The notes: generated from the sequence alone by a model not told the origin. A stretch of DNA of 64,000 nucleotides from Streptomyces sp. AA1529 (GCF_000280905.1 NZ_ALAP01000103.1:158137-222136), one strand, 5' to 3'; numbered from the stretch's first letter, positions 14,544 to 24,284 are shown. Program-made: numbers and translations.

Positions 14544-16789
14544 ACATGGCGAAGGGGGCCGGACCGGGAGCCGGTGCCGACCCGCAGCAGTCGGCGTCCG
14601 GTGACCGCCGCGCGGGAGCCACGCCGCCGGACGACGGGCAACCGGTCGTGGCGGACGGGATGATGCCGCTGTGGGCGGTCTCGCTCGGCTGGGAACTCCG
14701 CCGCGGGCGGCAGGTCATCCTCAACGGGCAGATCCGGGACCGCTGGTGGTTCGACGACAGCCCGGCCTCCTTCCGGGAGGTGGTCGCCGGCACGCTGGCG
14801 GCGCGCGGTGCCGAGGTGGTCGGCTGGTGGGATCCCGTCGGCGGACTCACCTTCCCGCTGCCGGAGCATGCGGAGCGCTTCGACCGGCTGGCCGCCGCGC
14901 CGCCCGCGACCGGACGCGGCGACGGAGCGGTCCGCGACAGGGCGGGCACCGGCGACCCGGGCGGCGCGGACAGCGGCGGGGGAGCGCCGGCGGCAGGAGC
15001 AACGGCGGACGACGGCAGCGCACCACGGCGGGACGCGGGGGAGCCGCCTGCGGCGGAGCCGACGGGGCGTCCCCGGCGCGACGGGGAGCGGCAGCGCAGC
15101 CGCGAGCGGCTGTTCGCCGCCCGCTCTCCCGGGCGGCCCCGCTCCTTCGACGACGTCGTGGTCACCGTGCAGCGCCTGGCGGCCTCGCCCGATGCGGCCA
15201 CGGCCTTCGTCTTCGAGGACGTCGACCACCATCTGCCGGCCGACCGGCCCGAGTCGCAGCTGGGCTATCTGCGACTGCGCGCCGCGATGGCCGGCGCCGT
15301 CACCCCGCACTCCGCCGAGGGCCCGCAGCCGCACGCCCGCAACGCCGTGCTCTGCGCGGTGGGTGATGTCGGCAGGCTGCCGGGCTGGTTCCATCTGGAG
15401 GATCCGCGGATCGCCGCGCTGCACATCGGCCCGCCCGATCCCAGCGAGCGGCGGCTGTGGCTGACCTGGCTGCTGCGGTACTTCGACGGCGGCCGCCACG
15501 CCGCCCGGTCCGATCTCGAGGCGCTGGTCGGAGCCACCGACGGGATGGCGGGCTGGGAGATCGAGTCCCTGGCCAGAACGTCGAGGCTGCGCGGCGCGCC
15601 GCTGCAGAAGCCGGACAAGCTTCTGGAACTGCACCGGCTCAACGTCAACGTCGACCCGTGGGCCCAGTTGGACCGGGAGACCGTCGCCCGTGCGGCCCAC
15701 GCGCTCGCCTCCCGCGTGGTCGGTCAGCCCGCGGCCGTGAACGCCGTCGCCGCGGCCCTCCAGTCGGCCTTCGTCGGCGTCGACTTCGGCCACTCGGGGG
15801 TTGCCCGGCCGCGGGGCGCGTTCTTCTTCGTCGGCCCCACCGGGGTGGGCAAGACCGAACTCGCCAAGGCGGTGGCCGAGCTGATGTTCGGCGACCGGAG
15901 CGCATACGCCCGCTTCGACATGAGCGAGTACCAGCAGGAGCACGCCGCTGAGCGCCTGGCGGGCGCGCCGCCCGGCTACATCGGGTACGAGCAGGGCGGC
16001 GAGCTGACGCGGCGGGTGCAGGAACGGCCGTTCAGCGTGCTGCTCTTCGACGAGATCGAGAAGGCCCACCCCAAGGTGCTGGACAAGTTCCTGCAGATCC
16101 TGGAGGACGGCCGGCTCACGGACGGGCGCGGACAGACCGCCTACTTCTCCGAATGCCTGATCATCTTCACCTCCAACACCGGTGCCGAGGAGCTGCGGAC
16201 CCTGCTGGAGGGCCGCGAGGACGAACTCCCCTACTCCGCGCTCGAAGCGCACTTCACCCGGGCGGTGGAGGACCGGTTCCGGGAGAACGGCAGACCGGAG
16301 ATCTACGGACGGCTCAAGCCGGGCGTCGTCGTCTTCGACATGCTGCGCCGCGAGCACATCGTCAGCATCGCCGACCGGCTGCTGGGGCAGCTCACCGAGT
16401 CGGTGCGCGAGCGCCACCGGGTGGAACTGGTCCACGACACGCGGACGCTGCACCCGTGGATCACCGCACGGATGTCGGAACCCGAGCACCAGGCATACGG
16501 CGGGCGGCAGATCCGCAACGAGCTGGAGCAGGTGCGGGCACAGGTCGTCCGCCACCTGCTGGAACACCGTCCGGCACCGGGCAGCCGGATCCGGACGGAG
16601 ATCGGCCCGGAGGGAGAGGTGCGGGTCACCACGGACATGACGGACCCCGCGAGCGCCGCGGACTCGACCGGTACGGCCGAGACGCGGGCCATGCCGGGTA
16701 TACCGGGCTCAGCGGACCAGACGGCTGCGGCGGACGCGGCCGGGCAGGGCGGCCCCGCGCGCACGGCGGAAGGGGGCGGGCCCGCATGA
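14540..16789 (+). CDS. ClpB/ClpA-like AAA+ ATPase with an unusual N-terminal half
   Basis: 749 residues; GTG 14540 overlaps the upstream stop and ATG 14546 is an alternative. The C-terminal half is a Clp-type AAA+ D2 module: FFFVGPTGVGKTELA (Walker A Lys 438), GAPPGYIGYEQGG pore/substrate loop, LLFDEIEKAH Walker B (Asp 504, Glu 505), TSNTGAEEL sensor 1, and the D2-small domain with GGRQIRNELE. The N-terminal half resembles a divergent AAA+ or ATPase-like domain (FEDVDHHLPADRPESQ) without an obvious intact Walker A. Clp unfoldases thread or remodel proteins using ATP. With an Hsp70-like protein encoded next it may remodel the scaffold or effectors. No ClpP-binding loop was recognised. Confidence 0.85.
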   Translation: MNMAKGAGPGAGADPQQSASGDRRAGATPPDDGQPVVADGMMPLWAVSLGWELRRGRQVILNGQIRDRWWFDDSPASFREVVAGTLAARGAEVVGWWDPVGGLTFPLPEHAERFDRLAAAPPATGRGDGAVRDRAGTGDPGGADSGGGAPAAGATADDGSAPRRDAGEPPAAEPTGRPRRDGERQRSRERLFAARSPGRPRSFDDVVVTVQRLAASPDAATAFVFEDVDHHLPADRPESQLGYLRLRAAMAGAVTPHSAEGPQPHARNAVLCAVGDVGRLPGWFHLEDPRIAALHIGPPDPSERRLWLTWLLRYFDGGRHAARSDLEALVGATDGMAGWEIESLARTSRLRGAPLQKPDKLLELHRLNVNVDPWAQLDRETVARAAHALASRVVGQPAAVNAVAAALQSAFVGVDFGHSGVARPRGAFFFVGPTGVGKTELAKAVAELMFGDRSAYARFDMSEYQQEHAAERLAGAPPGYIGYEQGGELTRRVQERPFSVLLFDEIEKAHPKVLDKFLQILEDGRLTDGRGQTAYFSECLIIFTSNTGAEELRTLLEGREDELPYSALEAHFTRAVEDRFRENGRPEIYGRLKPGVVVFDMLRREHIVSIADRLLGQLTESVRERHRVELVHDTRTLHPWITARMSEPEHQAYGGRQIRNELEQVRAQVVRHLLEHRPAPGSRIRTEIGPEGEVRVTTDMTDPASAADSTGTAETRAMPGIPGSADQTAAADAAGQGGPARTAEGGGPA

Positions 16790-18897
16790 TCGCCATCGAT
16801 CTCGGCCACCGGTTCGGCAGGGTGGCACAGCTCGGCACCGGCGGACATCCGGACGTGACGGCGAACGAGTTCGAGGCCGTGGACGGCGTCCTCGAACCGG
16901 GCCGGGCACTGCCCGCGCTGCTGGACTCCGCCCCGCGAGGCACCGGCGCGGACGGCGCGGTCATCGGGCTGTCCGTGTCGGACGGCCGGGAGGAGGAGCT
17001 GCGGCGTGCCGCGGACGGCGTCGGGCTCCGCGTCGAGCGGGTCGTCCCGGACCCGATTGCCGTGGCCCTGCACTACGGGGCGGCCGGCGAGGGCGTGGAC
17101 CGCACCCTCCTGGTCTGCGACCAGGGGGCCACCACGCTGGATCTGAGTGTCCTGACCGTCACCCCTGATCTCACCCTGCGCGTCGTGCGGACCCGCAGCC
17201 ACCGCCTCGGCGGTGACGACTGGGACGCGGCACTGGCGGCCCGGCTGGCCGGACGACTCCCGGACGGCACCGATCCGCGTCGTGCGGCGGCGCTCCTGCG
17301 GCGGGCGCTGGGCGGCGCGGACAGTGTCACCGAGGAGGTGGCCGACGCTGCCGGGGAGCCGCATCCGGTGTTCCTGGAACGGGCCGAGGTGGAGGCGGCC
17401 GGGGCGCCGTTGCGGGAGCGGACCCTGGAAGCGGTGCGCGAGGAACTGCTCGCCGCGGGCCCGGCACCGGACACCGTTCTGCTGGCCGGCGGCCTGTACG
17501 CCATGGCGGGCCGGCCTGCGGAGATCCGGGAGTTGCCCGCCGCGCAGGGCCTCACCGTGCGCTGCGACCGACCGGAACAGGCTGTGGTGCGGGGGCTGCT
17601 GGCGCTGCGGGACTTCGGCGTCCTGCGGTTCACCTCAGGCCCCGCGGCCCGGTCGGCCGTGACGCACGACGGGTATTTCCTCCCGGACCTCGACCCCGAG
17701 CCGACCCCGTCCTCCGAGCCGGGCCCGTCCTCCGAGCCGACCCCGTCCTCCGAGCCGACCCCGTCCTCCGAGCCGGGCCCGAGCCCCGATCCGGATCCCC
17801 TGTCCGGGCCGGAACCCGCTTCCTCGCCCACGCCGCACCTGGCACACGAACCCGGAGACCGGCGCCCACCGCACGAGGCGCACCCCACAGGATCCGGGCC
17901 GAACGCCGGGCCGGACGCCGGGTCGGACCGAGGCACCGCACGAGGCCCGGATGCCCCGCCCACCACGGCCTCCGCGCCCGCCGAGGGCAGCGCACCGGCC
18001 TCCGGACCCGACGGGCATGCCCCGGCCGCCGCGGCGCCGCCGCGGGCGACACCGCACGCTTCCGGCAACACCCCGGCACCGGACGACGGCGGCACCGGGC
18101 GGCCGCTGCCGTCCACGGCAGACCGCGAACCTGACCCGCCCGGCACCGCGGACCCGCCCGGCACCGCGAACCCGTCGCACCCCGTACCAGAGGGCGCCGT
18201 GCACGGTCCGCCCGACCCGGCACACCCCGCATCCACCGACGGCGCCGGCGCGGATCCGCACGCTCTCGTCGCCGTTCCGGTCGAACAGCTCCAGGCGCTC
18301 CGGCGCGGGGACCATCTCCTCGTCCTGTGGGCGTGGCCCGACGGCGCGCTCAGTGCCCGGGTCCGCTGGCGGCGGGAGGGCGCCCCGGCCGGCTCCGGGC
18401 CGCGGGAGGGGGATCTGGTCTGCCGGCGCCGGGTGTACGAGCATGACGGCGGCCTTGATCTGGCCGTCGGCCGGGGCGCGGTCACCCTCACCGTGGAGGC
18501 CCTGGTCGCGGATCCCGGCGCGGTGTGCGAGGCGGCGGCCTCGCTCTCCCTGCCCGCGCAGCCGGCCCTGGTGCAGTACGAGCCCACCGTGCGGCGCCGG
18601 CTGACGGGCCGGGTCGCGACGGTCACCTTCACCTCCGGTGCCGGCTGCTACCTGCCCCGCCTCCGCATCGTCCACAGCATCGGCCGGTTCCGCCCCACCA
18701 GCGCGTCCGAGGGCACCGTCCTGCACGAGGTGCCCGGCCGGCGGCTGCCCGCGGGCACCCCGCTGACCGTGGAGTTCCCCCTGCCCGCCACCCGAGGCCC
18801 CTCCTGGCTGGTCTGCTTCCCGGCGGACGCCGACGCGGGCACCGACTGCGACCTCGACATCCGTCCGACGGCGCTGCACAGACTGCGAGTGACCTGA
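16786..18897 (+). CDS. Hsp70/actin-fold ATPase with disordered linker and extra C-terminal domain
   Basis: 703 residues. The N-terminal ~280 residues carry the actin-ATPase signatures: phosphate-1 MIAIDLGHRFGRVA, phosphate-2 CDQGATTLDLSVL and the adenosine motif LLAGGLYAMAG. The region is shorter than in DnaK and the usual peptide-binding beta domain is absent. Residues ~295-480 are a low-complexity linker of PSSEP/EPTP repeats and Pro/Gly/Ala. The last ~210 residues form an Ig-like beta-rich domain (LLVLWAWPDGALSARVRWRR, then GRVATVTFTSG) that may contact clients. The start overlaps the AAA+ stop by 4 bases. This reads as a dedicated chaperone for the system rather than a housekeeping Hsp70. 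Confidence 0.8.
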   Translation: MIAIDLGHRFGRVAQLGTGGHPDVTANEFEAVDGVLEPGRALPALLDSAPRGTGADGAVIGLSVSDGREEELRRAADGVGLRVERVVPDPIAVALHYGAAGEGVDRTLLVCDQGATTLDLSVLTVTPDLTLRVVRTRSHRLGGDDWDAALAARLAGRLPDGTDPRRAAALLRRALGGADSVTEEVADAAGEPHPVFLERAEVEAAGAPLRERTLEAVREELLAAGPAPDTVLLAGGLYAMAGRPAEIRELPAAQGLTVRCDRPEQAVVRGLLALRDFGVLRFTSGPAARSAVTHDGYFLPDLDPEPTPSSEPGPSSEPTPSSEPTPSSEPGPSPDPDPLSGPEPASSPTPHLAHEPGDRRPPHEAHPTGSGPNAGPDAGSDRGTARGPDAPPTTASAPAEGSAPASGPDGHAPAAAAPPRATPHASGNTPAPDDGGTGRPLPSTADREPDPPGTADPPGTANPSHPVPEGAVHGPPDPAHPASTDGAGADPHALVAVPVEQLQALRRGDHLLVLWAWPDGALSARVRWRREGAPAGSGPREGDLVCRRRVYEHDGGLDLAVGRGAVTLTVEALVADPGAVCEAAASLSLPAQPALVQYEPTVRRRLTGRVATVTFTSGAGCYLPRLRIVHSIGRFRPTSASEGTVLHEVPGRRLPAGTPLTVEFPLPATRGPSWLVCFPADADAGTDCDLDIRPTALHRLRVT

Positions 18898-20087
18898 TGG
18901 CCAGACGGCACACCTGCCCCTACTGCTACGAGAGCTTCGCCGCGCGGGAGATCCGGTTCCGCTGCAACACCCGGCTGAGCCCGGCCGGGAAGAAGTGCGA
19001 GCGGCGGCGCGACCAGGTGCTGGACGACCGGATGGGCCCGCGCCGCAGCCACGACCTCGGCCCGGACTTCGCCGCCGACGGGCGCCGTCCGACCGCGGTC
19101 TGCCAGGACTGCAAGGGCGAGACGACCTATCGGATCTGCCCGGTGTGCCACTCCGAACTGCCCGTGCAGTTCGGCATGGTGGACAACCGGCTGATAGCGA
19201 TGGTCGGTGCGAAGGCGTCCGGCAAGACCGTGTACATGACGGTGCTGCTGCACGAGGTCAGGAACCGGGTCGGCGAGGCGTTCGGCGCCTCCCTGATGGG
19301 TCTGGACGACGCCACCATGCGCCGCTTCAGCACCGACTACGAGGACCGCCTCTTCCGCGACGGGCAGTTGTTCCCCGGCACCCAGACCGCTTCCACCAAC
19401 CTCAACCGGGTGGACCCGCTGGTGTTCCGGTTCGGCCTGCGGCGGCGGACCCTGTTCGGCCACCGACCGCAGCACACCGTGCTCTCGTTCTTCGACACCG
19501 CGGGTGAGGACTTCAGCTCGCGGGAGAGCGTGGAGCTGAACACCCGTTACCTGGCGGGCGCCGACGGCATCATCCTGCTGCTCGACCCGCTGCAGATGCC
19601 GGGCGCCCGGGACGGGGCCGCGCCGGGGACACCGCTGCCCGGCACCGAAGGACTCGACACACCCATGAACGTCCTTTCCCGGGTGACCGGCCTGCTGCTG
19701 GCACCCCGCAGCGGCCGCTCCGCGCAGAAGATCGACACCCCGATCGCCGTGGTGTTCTCGAAACTGGACGCCTTCTGGCACCTGCTGGAGAACAGCAGCC
19801 CGCTGCACGACCACGCCCCGCCGCGCGGCCGGTTCGAGGTGGGCGACAGTCTCAGCGTCCACGAGGAGGTGCGCGGGCTCCTCAAGGACTGGGACGGGGT
19901 GCCCGTCGACAACCTCCTGGAGAACCACTACACCCGCTATCGCTACTTCGGGGTCTCGGCCCTCGGCCGCAACCCCACCCCCGACGCCCGCGTCGCGGCC
20001 ACCGGCATCCAGCCCTACCGGGTCGCCGACCCGCTGCTGTGGCTGCTGAGCGAGTTCGGTTCGGTGCCGAAGGCGGGCCGTGGATGA
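18897..20087 (+). CDS. Zinc-ribbon GTPase, DO-GTPase2-like
   Basis: 396 residues; ATG 18897 overlaps the previous stop by one base. The N-terminus has two paired-Cys ribbons (CPYC...C and CQDC...CPVC) that should bind zinc. The GTPase has a G1 loop VGAKASGKT, G3 motif FFDTAGEDF and G4-like FSKLD, all in a TRAFAC-type order. The lack of a classical NKxD is typical of the 'double GTPase' conflict-system families. The Hsp70-like gene upstream and the GAP1-type gene downstream (4-base overlap) match the expected partners. Probably a nucleotide-dependent switch; the family label is from motif recognition only. Confidence 0.75.
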   Translation: MARRHTCPYCYESFAAREIRFRCNTRLSPAGKKCERRRDQVLDDRMGPRRSHDLGPDFAADGRRPTAVCQDCKGETTYRICPVCHSELPVQFGMVDNRLIAMVGAKASGKTVYMTVLLHEVRNRVGEAFGASLMGLDDATMRRFSTDYEDRLFRDGQLFPGTQTASTNLNRVDPLVFRFGLRRRTLFGHRPQHTVLSFFDTAGEDFSSRESVELNTRYLAGADGIILLLDPLQMPGARDGAAPGTPLPGTEGLDTPMNVLSRVTGLLLAPRSGRSAQKIDTPIAVVFSKLDAFWHLLENSSPLHDHAPPRGRFEVGDSLSVHEEVRGLLKDWDGVPVDNLLENHYTRYRYFGVSALGRNPTPDARVAATGIQPYRVADPLLWLLSEFGSVPKAGRG

Positions 20088-22669
20088 CCGGCGACGCCGC
20101 ACGGCGGCAGCCGGAAGCCGGACCGCACTTCCAACAGCTCTACTACACCTCCTGCGAACAGGGGCTCAGCGGGTTCTCCGGGTTCCAGTTCAACGCCGTC
20201 AGCGAAGGCGTCACGGCCGACACCCGGCAGGCCGTGGAAGCGCTCGCCGGGTACGAGCCGCCCCGCTCCATGGTGGAGTCGGACACCCCGGAACTGCTCG
20301 ACCGCTGCCCGGTCAACCTCTGCTACCGGCCCCACGATCCGCGGGGCCGCAGCGGTACGGCGCTGTGCGTGCGCTACGCGGGCCGGGACTCGGCCCGCCG
20401 GTTCGGCAACTACTTCGCCCACGCCCTGCACAGCGAGGACTTCCCCGCCGCGGGGCGCGGACTGCTCGGCATCGAACTGTGGGGCTCCCCGGTGTGGGTG
20501 GCCGCCACCTCCCCGACCACCCGGCTCCCGGTCCTCACGGCGCCGCCGCGCGGACCGCTGGCCCCCCGCACGGTACGCGGCTTCCTGGACGCGCATCCCC
20601 ACGCGGAGCAGTTGCCGCACCTGCTGGCCGCCGCGTTCACCGCGCTCACCGAGCACGGCTCGGTGGTGGTGGTCGACCGCACGACCGAGCGGATCGCGCA
20701 CTGGTTCGCCGCCGTCTGCTACCTGCTGCCGCCGCCGCTCGCCCGCCGCCTCTCCTTCACCACCTACGTCTTCCGCCCGGCCCGCAGCAGTCTGCATCTG
20801 ATCGGCACGGTGCCCGAGGCGCAGCTCGACTTGGGGCCGGACGAGGAGGACGCCTACACCGTCTTCGACTTCTGCCGCGGCCGGTTCCCCGACGACGTGC
20901 GGGCCGCACCGGATGTGCGCGCCCTGGTCGCGCTGCTCAGCAGAATCGGCGTCGGAGCCGTCCGGCCGGTCTGGGCCTGGACCAAGGACTTCGCGCACGG
21001 CGCCGAGGAGAGCCCCGGCGACTGGCACGCCCCCGTCGCCGCGGCCGCGTCCTCGGGCGGGGTCGACCTCGCCGCCGCCGACGTCGACGCGCTGCTCGAC
21101 TGGCTGCCCGAGGCCGAGCATCTGGGCCCGCTCGCCGCCCAGATCGCGGCGGACCTCCACCGCAGGCACCGGAACCTGGACGACAGCCGGCTGCGCCTGC
21201 TCAGCGGCGTCGCGCGAGCCGCCGACGACACCGCACTGCACCAGGAGATCGAGGGGAGGCTGCTGGAGTCCCGCATGCGGGCCCATATGACCGGCGCCGC
21301 GGACGCGACGGAGCCCGCGCCCCTCACCGACCCGGACCTCCGCGCGCGGGCCACCGCGCTGTGGGAGCGTCTGCTGCGGGACGAGGCGGCCACCAGCCGC
21401 CGCCGGGTGCGGCTGCTGCTCTGGGCGCACGGCGCACAACTGGCGCCCCGGGCGGATGTGGTCGAGCGCGAGACGCTCACCGCGGCCCGCGCCCTGCTGG
21501 GCACCTCGGCGCCAGGGGTCGCACTCCGGCGGGAGGTCGAGCTGCTCGTCGCCACCGAGCTCCGGATGAGGGGCGCGCTGGCGACAGCCGTGCGGGAGGT
21601 GCTGGAGAGCCGCCCGGGGCAGGAGCAGCTCTTCTCGCAGTTCCCCGCCGCACTGCTTCAGGAGCGGGACCTGCGGGGCAGCTCGCTGCTGCTGGAGCAC
21701 TACTGGCGGGCGCGCGCCGAACGGGAGCCGGCCCGCACGGTGGAGCTGATGTTCCGGATCCTGCGGGTCCGCGGCCGACCGCTGCCCGACGAGGCGCTGC
21801 TGGAGGCGTTGTGGCGGCATCCCGCCCGGACCTGGACCCACCGGGAGGCCGGCGAGATCGCCCGCGGACTGCCGCCCGAGGCGCTGGCGGACCCGGTGGT
21901 CGGCCGGTGGCTCGACCGCGCGGTCAACCGGCGTATCGAGACCGTCGCCGAACTCGACCGCTGTCTGGAGCTGTGCGGGCTGCTGGCGGCGCCGGACCGC
22001 TGGGCGCGCCTGCCCGCGGACGTCCGCGCCCGGGTGCGGACCACCCTCGACCTGGCCGCGGCGCTGCGTGGAGTCGGCGAAGCCACCGGCCTCGCCCGGC
22101 TGTTCGCGGTGCCCGAGGCCGACAGATGGGCCGCACCGCAGGCGCTCAAGCGCTACCGCCTGGTGCCCGCGATGCTGCGGCTGCCCGCCGACATCGGTGC
22201 CCTGGGGAAGCTGCTGGGACACACCGAACACGCCCAGGCCGACCGCTATCTCGCTGCCGTGCAGCGCGTGGCCACCGGCAGCGAACCGGTCGACGACGTC
22301 CGGCTCAGCCATGTCGCCGCGGTCGCCGCGGCACCGGCGCGGGCCGGGCTGGCACAGGCCCACCTGGAAGTCGTCGACCGGATCCGGCTCCATGCCGCCC
22401 GGCACTGGCGGTTGGCGGACCTGCAGCGGCTGGAGTATGCCGTGCGGCCCTATGACGCACCGCTCGCCGACTGGTTCCAGGCGTGGGCCGAGTCCCGGCT
22501 GAGCGGACCGCGCAGGCTCGCGCACCGGGTCCCGGGGCTGCGGCGCGGAACCGGCGGCGGACGTCCCGGCGACTCCCGGGCCGCCGAGCCCGGGGGTGAC
22601 GGAAGCGAACGGGACCGGCCCAGGAGAGGCCCGCGGTGGAGCCCGCGGAAGAACGACGGGGAGAGGTGA
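20084..22669 (+). CDS. GTPase-associated protein 1 (GAP1-N/M/C type)
   Basis: 861 residues from ATG 20084, chosen for its ATGA overlap with the GTPase stop. It opens with FQQLYYTSCEQGLSGFSGFQF, the signature start of proteins that always accompany zinc-ribbon conflict GTPases. A beta-rich N-domain (to ~200) is followed by a middle domain with SFTTYVFRP and a long Leu/Arg/Ala-rich helical-repeat C-domain. No catalytic motif is visible. A disordered basic tail ends it. The protein is flanked by one GTPase on each side, so it is likely the bridge or regulator of both, probably a scaffold that couples GTPase state to effectors. Confidence 0.75.
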   Translation: MTGDAARRQPEAGPHFQQLYYTSCEQGLSGFSGFQFNAVSEGVTADTRQAVEALAGYEPPRSMVESDTPELLDRCPVNLCYRPHDPRGRSGTALCVRYAGRDSARRFGNYFAHALHSEDFPAAGRGLLGIELWGSPVWVAATSPTTRLPVLTAPPRGPLAPRTVRGFLDAHPHAEQLPHLLAAAFTALTEHGSVVVVDRTTERIAHWFAAVCYLLPPPLARRLSFTTYVFRPARSSLHLIGTVPEAQLDLGPDEEDAYTVFDFCRGRFPDDVRAAPDVRALVALLSRIGVGAVRPVWAWTKDFAHGAEESPGDWHAPVAAAASSGGVDLAAADVDALLDWLPEAEHLGPLAAQIAADLHRRHRNLDDSRLRLLSGVARAADDTALHQEIEGRLLESRMRAHMTGAADATEPAPLTDPDLRARATALWERLLRDEAATSRRRVRLLLWAHGAQLAPRADVVERETLTAARALLGTSAPGVALRREVELLVATELRMRGALATAVREVLESRPGQEQLFSQFPAALLQERDLRGSSLLLEHYWRARAEREPARTVELMFRILRVRGRPLPDEALLEALWRHPARTWTHREAGEIARGLPPEALADPVVGRWLDRAVNRRIETVAELDRCLELCGLLAAPDRWARLPADVRARVRTTLDLAAALRGVGEATGLARLFAVPEADRWAAPQALKRYRLVPAMLRLPADIGALGKLLGHTEHAQADRYLAAVQRVATGSEPVDDVRLSHVAAVAAAPARAGLAQAHLEVVDRIRLHAARHWRLADLQRLEYAVRPYDAPLADWFQAWAESRLSGPRRLAHRVPGLRRGTGGGRPGDSRAAEPGGDGSERDRPRRGPRWSPRKNDGER

Positions 22670-22675
22670 CCCGCG

Positions 22676-24226
22676 GTGGCCGAGATCGTCGCCTATGTCG
22701 TCGTCCCCGTGCTCTACCTGGCCCTGCTCGCCGTCTTCCTGCCGGTCGTCCCGCTCCTCGCCGGGCTGCGGGCTCTCGCGTTCGTGATGCAGCTCCTGCG
22801 CGGCCACCTGGAGCAGCTGGCCGGCGTCCTGTACCGGCGCACCCGCGAGCTCCGCACCCTGCCGCCCTACCGCCCGCAGGACGAGGAAGTGCCGGCGTAC
22901 CGCAACTACTTCTTCGGGCCGGGAGCCCGGGACCTGCGACAACTCTGCACCCTGGAGCGCCGTTCGTACGCGGCGGCGGTCGTCGACGCCTACCGCGACG
23001 TGACGGCACGGCAGTTCACCGCACCGGCACGGACCAGAGCACTCACCGTCCCGTACGGCCTGACGCTGTACGTGGGCCTCGGCCTGGGCGCGGCGCTGGC
23101 CGTACTGCCCCTGGGCGCCCTGCTGGCGCTGCACGCGCTCGTCCTCGCGCTGCTGATGGCAGGAGCCCGGCTCGTCGCCGGACTGCTGCGCGCCCTGGAC
23201 CGTGCGGCCCTGTGGACGCGGCGGCTGTCGGTCGGCATGATCTGCCCGCACTGCTACGAGCGCGTCCGCCACCCGGCCTACGACTGCCCGGCACCGGCCT
23301 GCCGACGCCGGCACGCCGACATCCGCCCGGGCACGTACGGCCTGCTGCGCCGTCGCTGCGCGTGCGGGCAGCGCATGCCGACCCTGCTGATCCTGATGAG
23401 CGCGCAGGCCCGGCTCCAGGCGTACTGCACCCATCCGCACTGCGGGCGGGCGATGAACGCCGACGCCGGGCACATGCCGGAAACCGTCCTCCCGCTGATC
23501 GGCGGCCGGGCCGCCGGCAAGACCCAGCTGATGGCCGCCATGCTGCTGACGCTGGAGAACGCGGCCGGCAGCGGCGGCCCCGCGCTCCGCTTCGCCGACA
23601 CCCGCTCGGAGGGCGACTACCGGATCCTCCGCGAGGTGCTGCGGAGCCGCGGCAACACCCGGGGCACCCAGAAGGACCTGCCCAGCGCGCACTCCTGCGT
23701 ACTCGGCACCGGCCGCACCGAGCGCCTGATCCACCTCTTCGACACGGCCGGGGAGCGGTTCGTCGACCGCGACGAGACCGACGCGCTGCGCTACGCCCGG
23801 GCCGCGCACACCTTCGTCTTCGTCCTGGACCCGATGGCGGTGGAGGCGTTCTGGGACCGGCTGGAGCACGCCCCCGGCCCGGGGCCGGACCGCAGCCTCG
23901 CCTCCACGGTCCATCCCGAGGAGGTCTTCGCCCGGTCGGTCCAGGCGGTGGCCGCGATGCGCGCACCCGTGCGCCAGGCGCGCCTCGCCGTGGCCATCAG
24001 CAAGGCGGACGTGCTGGCCGGGTCCGGCCTCGGGCCGGGGAGCGCCGCCGGAAGCGACGAGGCCCGCGCCTGGCTCACGGAGGCGCTCGGCCTGCACAGC
24101 CTCGTCCGGGCGATGGAACTGGACTTCCGCGAGGTGCGGTTCTTCTGCACGGCGGCCGTGGCGAACGAGGAGGCCCGGGTGGATGCCAGCATCGCGGGGC
24201 TCGTCGACTGGTGCCTGGGGTCCTGA
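22676..24226 (+). CDS. Membrane-associated zinc-ribbon GTPase, DO-GTPase1-like
   Basis: 516 residues, GTG 22676, six bases after the preceding stop with GGGGAGAGG as ribosome binding site. Residues 5-45 and ~125-170 are hydrophobic helices, so the protein is probably membrane-bound. Paired Cys/His ribbons follow (CPHC, CP..C, CACG, CTHPHC). The GTPase has G1 GGRAAGKTQ, G3 FDTAGERF and G4 ISKAD. It differs from the first GTPase by its membrane segments and second ribbon. It is the last gene of the unit; a hairpin follows. It may place the complex at the inner face of the membrane. Confidence 0.75.
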   Translation: MAEIVAYVVVPVLYLALLAVFLPVVPLLAGLRALAFVMQLLRGHLEQLAGVLYRRTRELRTLPPYRPQDEEVPAYRNYFFGPGARDLRQLCTLERRSYAAAVVDAYRDVTARQFTAPARTRALTVPYGLTLYVGLGLGAALAVLPLGALLALHALVLALLMAGARLVAGLLRALDRAALWTRRLSVGMICPHCYERVRHPAYDCPAPACRRRHADIRPGTYGLLRRRCACGQRMPTLLILMSAQARLQAYCTHPHCGRAMNADAGHMPETVLPLIGGRAAGKTQLMAAMLLTLENAAGSGGPALRFADTRSEGDYRILREVLRSRGNTRGTQKDLPSAHSCVLGTGRTERLIHLFDTAGERFVDRDETDALRYARAAHTFVFVLDPMAVEAFWDRLEHAPGPGPDRSLASTVHPEEVFARSVQAVAAMRAPVRQARLAVAISKADVLAGSGLGPGSAAGSDEARAWLTEALGLHSLVRAMELDFREVRFFCTAAVANEEARVDASIAGLVDWCLGS

Positions 24227-24284
24227 CCCCCGAGGGCCCGGCAGGACCGGCGAAGGGGACGGCCCGCTCGGTGCGGCACTGTCG

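Noticed and set aside
17700..17790. Tandem CCGTCCTCCGAGCC-like repeats considered as a CRISPR array or binding array
   Set aside because: They encode an in-frame PSSEP linker, have no unique spacers and lie inside a coding sequence.
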